Shown in pieces: positions 16,070 through 24,409 of a stretch of 64,000 nt of DNA. The stretch's first letter is position 1. The number at the start of each line of letters is the position of its first letter. The notes under the pieces are model-generated. The model was not told the origin of the DNA, did not search any database, and was given only the letters and a program-made list of their open reading frames with translations. The position numbers and the translations under genes were made by a program. Source of the stretch: Flavonifractor sp. An92 (GTDB lineage: Bacteria > Bacillota > Clostridia > Oscillospirales > Oscillospiraceae); assembly GCF_002159175.1 (NCBI RefSeq), contig NZ_NFGZ01000001.1, forward strand, positions 124,001 through 188,000, read 5' to 3'.

Positions 16070-16502
16070 TGTTTGCACCTTCCTTTCTCTCCAGCGCGGC
16101 CAGGCGCTTTGTTACCTTCTGCCGCTCCAGTGCCAGGTCGGCCTCCTGGAACTGCCGCTCGTAGTACTGGTTGATGGACATCTGGATGGGCAGGATTTGA
16201 TAGAGCAGACGGCCGTTGCGCTTGCGGCCGTCCCTGGTAATGACAGAGGTGTGCTCCGTGCGGATCAGCGATCGCTCCTCCAGCTCCGAAACATACTTTC
16301 TCACTGTGGTCACGCACATGCCCACGTCGTCACCGATCTCCCGGTAGCTAAGCAGACATTGGTAGGTCCTGCGATCCTCCCGGCGGAGCAGGAAACTGTA
16401 CACCGAGATTGCGCCGCGGGACAGCCCCAGATCGTAGATCTCGTTGGGCAGTGGGAAATAGTTTTTGATGGGATCCCGCTTGGTCCAGCTCTGCTTTCTC
16501 AT
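16050..16502 (-). CDS. Winged-helix replication/regulatory protein
   Basis: 150-residue protein with a winged helix-turn-helix: NYFPLPNEIYDLGLSRGAIS, VYSFLLRREDRRTYQC, then LSYREIGDDVGMCVTTVRKY and VSELEERSLIRTE. Its layout (PLPNEIY..., HTH, T/V-rich wing) is that of helix-turn-helix proteins near the start of mobile-element leading regions, often called replication initiator-like. ATG at 16502 follows GGAGGTG and overlaps the excisionase stop (ATGA). The homologue in element 2 (44294-44971) is longer, with two such domains. Confidence 0.7.
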   Translation of the reverse strand: MRKQSWTKRDPIKNYFPLPNEIYDLGLSRGAISVYSFLLRREDRRTYQCLLSYREIGDDVGMCVTTVRKYVSELEERSLIRTEHTSVITRDGRKRNGRLLYQILPIQMSINQYYERQFQEADLALERQKVTKRLAALERKEGANNADANA

Positions 16503-16708
16503 TTCGCACCTCCGGACTGTTCTTCCACCCACCGAATGAACTTTTCTTTCGGTACCACCATGCGGCTGCCCACACGGAGTGTCGGGAAACCGGGTTCGTG
16601 CATTACCTCGTAGGCGGTGGAGATGGACACGCCCAGCACCTGTGCCACCAGTTTTGCATTGAGAAACAGCGGCAGGTCGCCGTAGCTTTTACAGACTGAC
16701 ATCTTCAT
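16499..16708 (-). CDS. Excisionase-type DNA-binding protein
   Basis: 69-residue MerR-like/Xis helix-turn-helix protein: FLNAKLVAQVLGVSISTAYE, then GFPTLRVGSRMVVPKEKFIR and WVEEQ, the standard pattern of excisionase-family proteins that bend DNA next to the integrase and favour excision. ATG at 16708 follows GGAGG by 7 bases. It is the first gene of the leftward backbone transcript. The element 2 copy (44968-45183) is about 60 percent identical by eye. Confidence 0.8.
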   Translation of the reverse strand: MKMSVCKSYGDLPLFLNAKLVAQVLGVSISTAYEVMHEPGFPTLRVGSRMVVPKEKFIRWVEEQSGGAK

Positions 16709-16753
16709 TTCAATACCTCCGATCATTTTCAAATACAGAGAAAAATTGTTCTT

Positions 16754-16855
16754 GCGTTTCGGAGGTCTCTCTGATAAACTGAACACAGATTGGGCTGTGT
16801 TTTCCGAAACGCAGCGGGCCGTTGAACTGTTGCAGCAGTTCAGCGGTCTTTTTTT
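16754..16855 (+). ncRNA. Possible structured RNA with terminator
   Basis: On the plus strand a 9-bp stem GCGTTTCGG/CCGAAACGC (16754-16762, 16804-16812) encloses ACACAG/CTGTGT (16783-16788, 16795-16800), followed at once by a terminator stem (16819-16829 with 16836-16846, one wobble) and seven T (16849-16855). This looks like a short terminated RNA, antisense to the excisionase leader. No clear promoter was found, and no gene precedes it. The remainder of 16709-17121 holds nothing else I can name. Confidence 0.4.
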
Positions 16856-17121
16856 ACGGTGACTGTCTTTTGCCTGTGTTTGGCCATCACCATACCTGTT
16901 CCAGCCCTGCGGCCTTGTTTGACACGCACGGCGTTTGCTTCCCCTTGGTATGCTCGGCTGCTTCGCCCACAACAGCGTCATGGCAATACTTCTCCGGGGA
17001 GTATCATCTCTGGTGATGGGTATTTATTTTTCAAGGTGCTGTTGCCCTTCCGGCTGAGTTCATTGTAAAATAAAAAAAGAATTGCTTACATCAGGAAGTG
17101 ATCTTGAGAGGAGGCGAGCAG

Positions 17122-18351
17122 ATGGCAGGCGGAATTTCCGCATTGCTACTGAAGGCAGAAGATAAAAATCGATGGTCCGTGATCCTGCACCATGCAGACG
17201 GCAGGGAGACCACACTTCCCTCCGCAACTCCCGCTGAGCATCTGATTACCGCTTCGGAGATCGATTACAGCGCGTACCGCCGGGAGATCCGGAACCTACG
17301 GGAACATCATCCGCTGTTGGAGGAGCGTCTTGAAGTTTCCCAGGCAGACTTTGAGGATTTTGTTGCCGAGGCACTTCTGCTACCGAGTATGATCCGGGAT
17401 ATTGATCCTGTAGGCTACTTTGTGCTGGCGCAGCTCATAGACCAGTCCCTGCGACAGGAGGATGACGGTAGCGCATCGTTTCTCCTCAATGCCGCGGCAC
17501 AGCTGCTTCAGATCTTGGAGGAGCCTCTTCGGGCTCAGGTGTACTTGCGCAACGCACTGGAAATTGCCTGTGACGGTATGGAACGGGCCACTCAGCAAAA
17601 GCGATACCAAAAACTGATTGGGACTTATCCGGAACTGCAAAACCTGTGTGATCCGACCTTACTGCCGGATGGGCCAAGTAAGGGGCAGGTATATGCAGCC
17701 TATTCCATCTTTGGGCTGCTGGGGCTGGAGCTTGCCCTATACTTCCATCAGGACAAACAGCGCATTGCACGTTGTGATTACTGCTGGCTCTATTTCATTC
17801 CCAAGACGAGAAAAGAAACTCACTACTGTGACCGGGAGACGGACGGGTTTCCCTGCAAACAGAGAGGTTCCCGCTTTAAGCGCAACCTGGACGCAGAGCA
17901 GGACGAGGCTTTGCTGGCCTGCAAGCGGCTACGGGATCGCATGTACGCCCGCATGCTGCGCTACACCACAGCGCTTCCCGAAAACCGGCAGGACCTGATT
18001 CCCATGGATTATGACCAGTACGACACATGGAGTGAGAATGCCCGGCTGGCCCGGATCGACTATCTGGACGGCAAACTGACTGCGGAGGAATTTCTCCGGA
18101 AGATCGATACCATGCACGATCTGGAGGACTACACCGTGGATGAGACACAGACCTCACCAGCGGAGACAGCTTGGCAGAGGATGGTGGCCGGCAATATTGG
18201 ATTTGACCCGGAACTGCACTACCCGGAAGGGTTTATGCTGTTGGATTTAAGAGCCGACGATCCCAAGTGGCAGACCTTTTCAGCGGATGATCTGCGGCGG
18301 CGGGACCAGGAAGGTCATCAGAGCCTACGGGAAAAATACGGGAAGAAATAA
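17122..18351 (+). CDS. DUF6076 domain protein
   Basis: 409-residue protein of unknown function. The C-terminal half holds a zinc-finger-like cluster CDYCWLYFIPKTRKETHYCD followed by GFPCKQRG (about residues 219-250), the mark of DUF6076, which resembles zinc-binding domains of CGNR-type regulators. The N-terminal 200 residues are helical. ATG at 17122 is chosen over GTG 17098 because GGAGG lies 7 bases before it. It is the only plus-strand gene of this part, divergent from the excisionase. I regard it as cargo of element 1. A strong hairpin follows. Confidence 0.75.
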   Translation: MAGGISALLLKAEDKNRWSVILHHADGRETTLPSATPAEHLITASEIDYSAYRREIRNLREHHPLLEERLEVSQADFEDFVAEALLLPSMIRDIDPVGYFVLAQLIDQSLRQEDDGSASFLLNAAAQLLQILEEPLRAQVYLRNALEIACDGMERATQQKRYQKLIGTYPELQNLCDPTLLPDGPSKGQVYAAYSIFGLLGLELALYFHQDKQRIARCDYCWLYFIPKTRKETHYCDRETDGFPCKQRGSRFKRNLDAEQDEALLACKRLRDRMYARMLRYTTALPENRQDLIPMDYDQYDTWSENARLARIDYLDGKLTAEEFLRKIDTMHDLEDYTVDETQTSPAETAWQRMVAGNIGFDPELHYPEGFMLLDLRADDPKWQTFSADDLRRRDQEGHQSLREKYGKK

Positions 18352-18357
18352 AATGAG

Positions 18358-18389
18358 CCGGAGGGCACTTCAGTTGAAGTGCCCTCCGG
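18358..18389. terminator. Terminator after DUF6076 gene
   Basis: Perfect 15-bp stem (18358-18372 with 18375-18389) and 2-base loop, 6 bases after the stop. No long T-tract; it could act for the convergent 400-aa gene as well. Confidence 0.65.
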
Positions 18390-18391
18390 CC

Positions 18392-18409
18392 GTATTCTTT
18401 GTATAGGCG
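18392..18409 (+). repeat. 18-bp direct repeat, left copy
   Basis: GTATTCTTTGTATAGGCG, identical to 36101-36118. It lies straight after the DUF6076 terminator. The two copies bracket 17.7 kb of cargo, as attachment-site copies would. Confidence 0.6.
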
Positions 18410-18427
18410 ATGTAGATTTTGTACTGT

Positions 18428-19630
18428 TTACATCAAGTAGATCTTTTCACGGTCAAAACAAATTTGATCTGTGTGATTAAAAATCCGTATGACATCTTCC
18501 AGCCGGTCAACAAAGACGCCCGTTTGGGGATTGCTGATTTCAGCAAACTCTTTGATAGACTGGGCCTGCATACTATAAGCGCTTTTTTTCATATGTGAAC
18601 CCTGATCGACCAAGAATTCGCCCACTGGTCCCTCTTTAATGCCAGGAATGTTGCCGATCAATGTGCCCACCGCTTTGCCCGCAGTGCCAATACCGGCCAG
18701 AAGATTCTTCTCTATCGATGAGCCGCTTAGGTTTTCCAGGTATACAGAGCACCTGCCAAAGAGGTCTCGGTAGGCCTCGGACATCTGACGGATCTCATCT
18801 TTGATACCAGAGACATATTCCTCGTTGAAGTTACCGCCCAGCATAACCTCCATCAAAGAGGCCATGGAGAATGTGTAGAGAGAAAGCCGGTAGTACTTGA
18901 ACTTCTTCAGTAAATCTTGTAGTGCAGATTTTACCTGCGCATGGGCAACAATCAGCTTTTTCCCTCTCACAATATCGCCGACTTTTTTCTCATAGCTCAG
19001 CATATTCTTTCGTGCTGTGCGCTGGATATCCAGAACCAGTTTGTGGTTGCTGGCGACAAAATGTTCATTATCCCAGTTCAGTTTGTACTTGAATGCAATG
19101 CTGAAGATGGTTTCCACATCTGCTTCTATTTCAGATTCTTTTTCGATTTCCAGAAAAGATAGGATCTGTTTCTGCATCTCGCTAATTTTGCCAAGTTGTT
19201 GCTCTATGGAGAACAGGGCTACAGCCATCATCATAGTTGCTGGATTGATGGCGGCGACTGACTTGGATGTTGCGGTCAGGGGGCCTGCAGACTGAAGCTG
19301 GGCAAGCTTTGAACCACCATCTGCGGTTTTTAAAGCACCCCAGGAGTTCCCGTTCTTAGCAATCTTTAAGGTGTCTCCCACGGCTTGATTGGCTACGCGA
19401 TACAAGCCTGAGGTATTGAAACTAATCGTCTGTGTTACCGTGTTGAGAGCAGGGGCCAGTGAGGCCACCCCGGCCCCTAATGTGGCCAGTTGTGCAATGG
19501 GGACACTCAGCGTGGTTGCTTTGGTCAGTTCCGCACGAGTATCAGCCAGGAGATTACCGGTGAGTTCGAAAAGATTGTTATCACCAACTGAAATTTCTCC
19601 AGGAGCATCAAAATTCATGATTTCATCCAC
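18428..19630 (-). CDS. Orphan 400-aa protein, possible membrane-active
   Basis: Not recognised. The N-terminal 130 residues are rich in Ala, Thr, Leu and Ser with glycine-punctuated hydrophobic stretches (IAQLATLGAGVASLAPAL); residues about 135-290 are helical and charged (a coiled-coil EKESEIEADVETIF); a second glycine-rich hydrophobic patch lies near 325 (LLAGIGTAGKAVGTLIGNIP). This alternation recalls proteins that insert into membranes on activation, but that is only an impression. GTG 19630 has GGGGAG upstream; ATG 19618 is the alternative. It ends just right of the 18-bp repeat and converges with DUF6076. Confidence 0.6.
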   Translation of the reverse strand: MDEIMNFDAPGEISVGDNNLFELTGNLLADTRAELTKATTLSVPIAQLATLGAGVASLAPALNTVTQTISFNTSGLYRVANQAVGDTLKIAKNGNSWGALKTADGGSKLAQLQSAGPLTATSKSVAAINPATMMMAVALFSIEQQLGKISEMQKQILSFLEIEKESEIEADVETIFSIAFKYKLNWDNEHFVASNHKLVLDIQRTARKNMLSYEKKVGDIVRGKKLIVAHAQVKSALQDLLKKFKYYRLSLYTFSMASLMEVMLGGNFNEEYVSGIKDEIRQMSEAYRDLFGRCSVYLENLSGSSIEKNLLAGIGTAGKAVGTLIGNIPGIKEGPVGEFLVDQGSHMKKSAYSMQAQSIKEFAEISNPQTGVFVDRLEDVIRIFNHTDQICFDREKIYLM

Positions 19631-19943
19631 ACAGCTCTCCCCTTTGTTTTTAGCGTTGTATCGTTACATATAAATTTCTAAGGCAGGAACTTTCTCTCAA
19701 ACTAATGTGCGACATATTATACCAGATGGCAGGATCGTGGACAACCAAGATCATCCAATCATATACTCAGAGGAGGCTGGATGTTTTTTCGCACATTCGT
19801 TTTCGTCCTACAACCGTAGCTGTCAAGCTCGGCGCGAGATTGATGAAACTCTCAGACCTGGATTCAGCGGGGCAAGGAGTGAACAGATACATTGTGCCGC
19901 TCACTCCTGTCATTTAACTGATCTTCAACTTTTGGGTGATACC
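19631..19943. other. Intergenic region, possible gene relic
   Basis: No complete gene. A frame read rightwards from 19707 (GRIVDNQDHPIIYSEEAG, then FFAHSFSSYNRSCQARREI) looks protein-like for about 65 codons before entering the antisense of the rhodanese gene. It has no ribosome site and may be a relic of a lost gene. Confidence 0.35.
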
Positions 19944-20324
19944 TCACGACTCCGTCTCATAGGGCCAGGTGTTAATGCCGCCGAATTCGTAGATGTTGGT
20001 GTAGCCCAGGTCGGCCAGCGTGGAGGATGCGGTCTTGCTGCGGTTTCCGCTGCGGCAGTAGACCAGCACCGTGGAGTCCTTCTCCGGAATCACCTCGGCG
20101 GCGGTGGTTTCATCAATGGTGCCCACCGGCAGCAACACGGCGCCGGGGATGTGGCCGCTGTCGTATTCGTCCTGTTCCCGCACATCCAGGATGATGACCT
20201 CCTGGTTGTCCATCATCTCTTTGGCCTCTTCCTGGGTGATCTGCTGGTAGGCACTGTCGGCGGCATTCCCGCCGCATCCGGCCAGCAACAGTAGAGAGAG
20301 CAGCAGGGGGATCATTCGTTTCAT
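19944..20324 (-). CDS. Rhodanese-domain lipoprotein
   Basis: 126-residue secreted lipoprotein. A signal peptide MKRMIPLLLSLLLLAGC carries the lipobox LAGC (lipidated Cys17). A single rhodanese domain follows: VIILDVREQDEYDSGHIPGA and the active-site loop VYCRSGNRS with catalytic Cys. Such proteins transfer sulfane sulfur or act in extracytoplasmic redox control. Its ATG overlaps the SGNH gene's stop by 4 bases, so the two are translated together. GC-rich and host-like. Confidence 0.9.
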   Translation of the reverse strand: MKRMIPLLLSLLLLAGCGGNAADSAYQQITQEEAKEMMDNQEVIILDVREQDEYDSGHIPGAVLLPVGTIDETTAAEVIPEKDSTVLVYCRSGNRSKTASSTLADLGYTNIYEFGGINTWPYETES

Positions 20325-20854
20325 CTGAGTTCCTCCAGAAGTCCGGCGGCAAAGGCTCTGTGGCCCTGCTCCGTGAAATGTACGCCGTCATAGGCCAGGG
20401 AGACGTCCCACTTTCCGGCGTCGGCAAAGCGGATACCCAATTGCTCCGCCAGAGTCTGACAGCACTTGGCAAAGGTATGGGAGTCATCAATGAGCTGCGG
20501 ACTGGGCACCCACTCGCCCAGGGTCACCGGTGGCGGTGCGATCAACAGGATCTTGCTTCGGTCCAGAGGGATTCCTGCGAGGAACCGCTCCAATTTCTCA
20601 GCGGCCCGCTCAGGACTACATCCCTGGAGCAGATCGTTGGTCCCCAGCATGACGATCAGCAGATCTGTGTCGGTAAGCAGGTTAGGAGCGGCGGACGGGA
20701 TCTCCCGGCCATTCTGTCCCATGTTGGAGATCGTCCATCCGGTTTCCGTCGCCAGGATGTCCACCCACCGGGAGTCCGCGTCATAGCGCCCGCCGAAATA
20801 GCCCTGTGGGTCATAGCCGTAGGTGTTGGAGTCGCCGAAACAGATGACTTTCAT
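20321..20854 (-). CDS. SGNH/GDSL hydrolase
   Basis: 177-residue esterase/lipase of the SGNH family. Block I is ICFGDSNTYGY (nucleophile Ser), block II has the Gly in NMGQNGREIP, block III is MLGTNDLL (Asn of the oxyanion hole), block V is DGVHFTEQGH (catalytic Asp and His). The substrate may be an acylated sugar or a small ester. No signal peptide, so it is cytoplasmic. ATG at 20854 starts the first strand of the fold; the longer frame to 20923 has no ribosome site. Confidence 0.9.
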   Translation of the reverse strand: MKVICFGDSNTYGYDPQGYFGGRYDADSRWVDILATETGWTISNMGQNGREIPSAAPNLLTDTDLLIVMLGTNDLLQGCSPERAAEKLERFLAGIPLDRSKILLIAPPPVTLGEWVPSPQLIDDSHTFAKCCQTLAEQLGIRFADAGKWDVSLAYDGVHFTEQGHRAFAAGLLEELR

Positions 20855-20915
20855 CCCGTATGTTTCCTTTCTCTGTATATATGCGTTTTCCAGTAATAGT
20901 CCCGGAGACTTCCGT

Positions 20916-21299
20916 TTACTCAATAGTCTTCAGCCTGGTTAGGATTTCCTCATCTGCCGGACAAAAATCATATTGATCGATTTCATCCACAGTAATCCAT
21001 CGGATATCATTGTGCTCCAGTTTTTGAGGAATGCCTGCTTGAATGGAGGCATTGAACAGGGTGAGGTGGACAGTCAAGTCTGGATATTCGTGGATCACAT
21101 CCATAAACACTTGTCCTACATCCAATATAACGGCCAGTTCCTCCTGGCATTCCCGAATCAGTGCCTGCTCCTTTGTTTCGCCAGGCTCCACTTTGCCGCC
21201 AACAAATTCCCAGAGAAGGCCTCTGGCCTTATGTGTCGGCCGTTGGCAGATCATGAACCTTTTCTGATTCCAAATTAGGGCTGCAACTACTTCAGTCAT
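20916..21299 (-). CDS. NUDIX hydrolase (MutT-like)
   Basis: 127-residue (deoxy)nucleoside triphosphate pyrophosphohydrolase. The NUDIX box is complete: GGKVEPGETKEQALIRECQEEL, here positions about 35-57 of the protein, with the REcQEE glutamates that bind Mg2+. The N-terminus VVAALIWNQKRFMICQRP and size fit MutT/8-oxo-dGTPase or the related (d)CTP pyrophosphatases. ATG 21299 follows AGGTG by 6 bases. It stands upstream of the SGNH and rhodanese genes with a 61-base gap. Confidence 0.88.
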   Translation of the reverse strand: MTEVVAALIWNQKRFMICQRPTHKARGLLWEFVGGKVEPGETKEQALIRECQEELAVILDVGQVFMDVIHEYPDLTVHLTLFNASIQAGIPQKLEHNDIRWITVDEIDQYDFCPADEEILTRLKTIE

Positions 21300-21344
21300 C
21301 TGTTTCACCTATTCTTGCATTCTGTGCTCATAAAGGCTTATGAA

Positions 21345-23615
21345 TCAATTCATTTTCATTCTCTGGTAGTACTGTTCCAACTTCTCATCGCAGATTAGTT
21401 CGATCTCCTGCTTTTCCTCTCGGGTCAGCTTTTTCCAGACGGACTCGTCCACCTGAATTACGCCCAGAGTCTTGGTATGGTGGAGCATCTGCATATCCTC
21501 GAACCGCTTGAAGGGGTTGGACAGGATATTCCGCTGGGCCTGGGCGTCGGTGTAGCCGCCCTTGGCATAAATGCTGTTGGCCTTTTCCACCACCAGCCCA
21601 GCTGCCCGGCGAGCCTCATAGAACTCCCGGAAGTAGGCGACGATATCGCTGAGCTTCACCCGGCCTTTGTCGTCAGCAAACAGCAGCACTGCTTTGAGCA
21701 ATACCGGCTTGTAGGAGTAACTCATGTCCATCTGCCGCACCATATCCAGAAACAGATCCTTGCGGTTGGAGTCGTCGATGAGCGTCCAGCCGTACTGTTT
21801 CGCATACTTCTGGAGTGTTTCCTCTTTGAAATACTTGAAAGTCCGATGCTCGCTCATGGGCACCACCAAGTCGGGCACCAGCAGACCGTCCCGGACATAT
21901 CGCTCGATGGTCTCCGCCTGTACATCCACCCGGCGGACAAACTCCATCTGGGAGATCATGCCGGCGGCTTCCTCCTGCCAGTTGAAGATGTCCACCAGTT
22001 CGTAGTCCAGGGCGTCCACCGGCCAGTCGATGAGGGCATCCGGGCGCTCGCCACGGTCGTAAAGGCCCTGCTCAGCAGCCTTTTGCTGCTTGGTGCCCAG
22101 CACCAGCGCACCGGGCTTGTAGTCTTTCAGCCGGAACAGCCGGTGCATGGAGTAGGGCATGTTGTATTGACTGGCATTGTCTACAAAGTCGAACACCATC
22201 AGGCTTTCCTTGCCGGGGGACAGCCGCATACCACGGCCCAGCTGCTGGGTGTAGAGCACTTTGGACATTGTGGGACGGGCCATGAACAGCACCTCGGTAG
22301 CCGGGCAGTCCCAGCCCTCATTGAGCAGGTCACAGGCGCACAGCACCTTGGTTTCGCCTTTCTCGAACCGGGCCAGCACCTCCCGGCGGTCGCTGGCTTT
22401 GATCTCACCAGACACTGCTTCAGCGGCCACGCCGGCATCATGAAGCCGCCCGGCGATCTCCTGGGCGTGCTTGACGGAGGCGCAGAAGATGACCGTCCGC
22501 TTGTCCTTCACATACTGGAGCCAGGTGTCCACGATGAGCTGATTCCGCTCCGGCACATAGATCTTGCTCTCCAGGTCTCGAATGTTGTACTGGACGCTGT
22601 TGAACCGAACCTTAGTCAAATCAATGTTGGTGTGGATGCGGATGCACCGCACCGGCACCAACTCGCCAATCTCCACGGCGGTCTGAATGTCCAGCTTGTG
22701 GGCAGTATTCTTGAAAATATCCAGGATGTTCTTGTCATCGGCCCGCTCCGGCGTGGCAGTCAGACCCAAGGTGAATTCCGGCGTGAAATAGGACAAAACC
22801 TTCTGGTATGTATCGGCAGAGGCGTGGTGGGCCTCGTCCACAATGATATAGCTGAAGTCATCCGGCTTGAACCGCTCCAAGTTCAGGGCCACGCTCTGGA
22901 TGCTGCCGCAGACCACAAAGGCATTGCCTTGTTTCATGCTCTCCACGTAGCGGCCTACGGTGACCCGAGGCCACAGTGCCCGGAAGGCCTTGGTGGCCTG
23001 ATCCACCAGCTCCACCGTGTGAGCCAAAAACAGCGTCCGCTTGCCGAATCGCTTGGCATCCATGACGGCGGTCACCGTTTTGCCGGTGCCAGTGGCGTGG
23101 TAGAGAAGCGCGATGGTCTCAAAGTTGCAGCGCATTTCCTCCAGAGCTGCAAGGGCCTGCTTCTGGTGTTCTTTCAACTCCAGTTTGGAGCCGTCCAGGG
23201 ACTTACCACGCTGGGCGGGGAGGTAGTCCTCGATTTCCCTGAAGCTGGGGTGCTGGCCCAGGAATACCCGGAGCTCGTCCTTGACAGTCTCCGGCTGCTG
23301 CTGCATCTGCCGCACCGCCCAGCGATACACGTCCCAGCCCGGGTAGATCATGCTGTTCTGCTTGAGCAGGTCATCATAGAACTTGTTCTGGGAGATCAAC
23401 TTTGGGTTGTGGGAAGCCTCGTCGTCGATCTCAATGGCCACCTTCCGCCCGCCGTTTTCGATCAGAAAATCGGCAAACCGGCTGTTCTGGTAGATGTCGG
23501 AGAAGGGGTACTGGGAGTAGAGATAGCCGGCTTTCTCGGCGCCGAAGGTGTCGGAGAACAGTTCAATGAACAGATCCTCGGCACTGCTGCCGGAGGCGGA
23601 GCGGTAGGTAGGCAT
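21345..23615 (-). CDS. SF2 DEAD/DEAH helicase with nuclease-like N-terminus
   Basis: 756-residue superfamily 2 helicase. The first 130 residues look like a restriction-endonuclease fold (SRFADFLIENGG then VAIEIDDEASHN, an acidic D...E-x-D in place of the usual E-x-K). Motor: Walker A LYHATGTGKTV (about 171-181), DEAHH near 262, LGLTATPERAD, and the second lobe ending QQLGRGMRLSPGKES. The C-terminal 250 residues are helical. ATG 23615 follows AGGTGATC. It is the last gene of a short run with DUF6998 and a MazG-like protein. Likely DNA translocation/cleavage in defence or repair. Confidence 0.85.
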   Translation of the reverse strand: MPTYRSASGSSAEDLFIELFSDTFGAEKAGYLYSQYPFSDIYQNSRFADFLIENGGRKVAIEIDDEASHNPKLISQNKFYDDLLKQNSMIYPGWDVYRWAVRQMQQQPETVKDELRVFLGQHPSFREIEDYLPAQRGKSLDGSKLELKEHQKQALAALEEMRCNFETIALLYHATGTGKTVTAVMDAKRFGKRTLFLAHTVELVDQATKAFRALWPRVTVGRYVESMKQGNAFVVCGSIQSVALNLERFKPDDFSYIIVDEAHHASADTYQKVLSYFTPEFTLGLTATPERADDKNILDIFKNTAHKLDIQTAVEIGELVPVRCIRIHTNIDLTKVRFNSVQYNIRDLESKIYVPERNQLIVDTWLQYVKDKRTVIFCASVKHAQEIAGRLHDAGVAAEAVSGEIKASDRREVLARFEKGETKVLCACDLLNEGWDCPATEVLFMARPTMSKVLYTQQLGRGMRLSPGKESLMVFDFVDNASQYNMPYSMHRLFRLKDYKPGALVLGTKQQKAAEQGLYDRGERPDALIDWPVDALDYELVDIFNWQEEAAGMISQMEFVRRVDVQAETIERYVRDGLLVPDLVVPMSEHRTFKYFKEETLQKYAKQYGWTLIDDSNRKDLFLDMVRQMDMSYSYKPVLLKAVLLFADDKGRVKLSDIVAYFREFYEARRAAGLVVEKANSIYAKGGYTDAQAQRNILSNPFKRFEDMQMLHHTKTLGVIQVDESVWKKLTREEKQEIELICDEKLEQYYQRMKMN

Positions 23616-23625
23616 GGAGATCACC

Positions 23626-24083
23626 TCACATCATTCGCTTTAGTCGTTCAACCTGCGGGACCGTTTCTTGAAGATCCCGCAGTTTTACCAGAGAGATGGG
23701 ACGCTGGCCGTTTTTCTGCAGTTTCCCGCAATGCTCCCAGACCAGCTTGCCGGGCCCGTTGTATTCCTCTGAAAAGTGCCGTCTTTATGTATCTTCAGCA
23801 CAAGCAGCCACTCCGGCTCACTGGAAAGAGAGACACGGTTGATTTGGGTCGCTTTGATCTGCACCAAGCGGCCATCCGGCGCTTTGGCATCGTGAGTCTC
23901 TTCTGAGGCGGTGAAGAGCTCCAGGTTATAATAACTGGCTGCCAGTGCCTCGCCAATGCTCCCGATCATATGGCCATCTGGCGTATAGTGCCGTCCGGGA
24001 AATAGCGTCTCTAACTCTTGAGATATCTCGTAAAGTGCCTTGATTTTTATCGCCACCGAATCCTGGATCGTTGTTTCGCTCAT
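23626..24083 (-). pseudogene. DUF6998 protein, single-base frameshift
   Basis: A protein of the DUF6998 family (about 150 residues). The first 105 residues (GSIGEALAASYYNLELF, then DGRLVQIKATQINRVSLSS and LLVLKIHKDGTF) are in one frame; the expected end (EEYNGPGKLVWEHCGKLQKN, RPISLVKLRDLQ, VERLKRMM) continues in the next frame to TGA at 23626. One T inserted in the TTTT run near 23775 would restore a 151-residue protein. The IKATQ motif resembles restriction-endonuclease-like cores (x-I-K-x-T). Real mutation and sequencing slip cannot be told apart here. The repaired stop lies 10 bases before the helicase ATG. Confidence 0.75.
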
Positions 24084-24397
24084 CCCCGCACTTCCTTCAG
24101 CAGGATCTTTTTCTCAAATCCGCCCCGTTTGGCAGCCTTATTCGCCCGCACCCGTTCCAGTTCTTCCAATGTCCAGCCGCGGGCTTTCGCGACAGCCTGC
24201 ATGACCTCCAACAGATCGGCCAGTTCTTCCAGGGATTTGCTCTCCTGGTATTCCGCCAGCTCTTCGTTCAATTTTTGATCCAGAAGATATATGTAGTCCT
24301 CGTCAGAGAGCGTTTCACAAATGCAGACCTTCCCATCTGCTTCGATGATCTCCGGAATACGATCACGCACCAGTTTATGATAAGAAATTGCAGACAT
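24080..24397 (-). CDS. MazG-like nucleotide pyrophosphohydrolase
   Basis: 105-residue all-alpha NTP pyrophosphohydrolase related to PRA-PH/MazG. It starts YHKLVRDRIPEIIEADGK, the hallmark of the subgroup, and has the Mg2+-binding helices LNEELAEYQES and LEELADLLEVMQAVAKARG (ExxE and ExxD). It may remove nucleotides such as non-canonical dNTPs. ATG 24397 starts 12 bases after the stop of the 79-aa gene, and its end overlaps DUF6998 by 4 bases. Its higher GC suggests it belongs with the helicase module rather than with the AT-rich cassette upstream. Confidence 0.85.
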   Translation of the reverse strand: MSAISYHKLVRDRIPEIIEADGKVCICETLSDEDYIYLLDQKLNEELAEYQESKSLEELADLLEVMQAVAKARGWTLEELERVRANKAAKRGGFEKKILLKEVRG

Positions 24398-24409
24398 AAT
24401 TTCACCTAT

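Larger units (their letters stand above)
11259..16708 (-). mobile_element. Mobilizable element backbone 1
   Basis: A run of leftward genes in the order excisionase, winged-helix protein, 123-aa protein, candidate oriT, relaxase accessory, MobP3 relaxase, DUF6809, zinc-ribbon protein, tyrosine integrase. There are no type IV secretion genes, so it would be mobilized by a helper rather than self-transmissible. Backbone 2 (38518-46091) repeats the order gene by gene. True ends of the element are not resolved. Confidence 0.75.

Noticed and set aside
21477-23906. An 809-codon open frame on the plus strand
   Set aside because: It is antisense to the SF2 helicase, whose motifs are complete. The length comes from GC-rich codon bias; it has no family character and no ribosome site.
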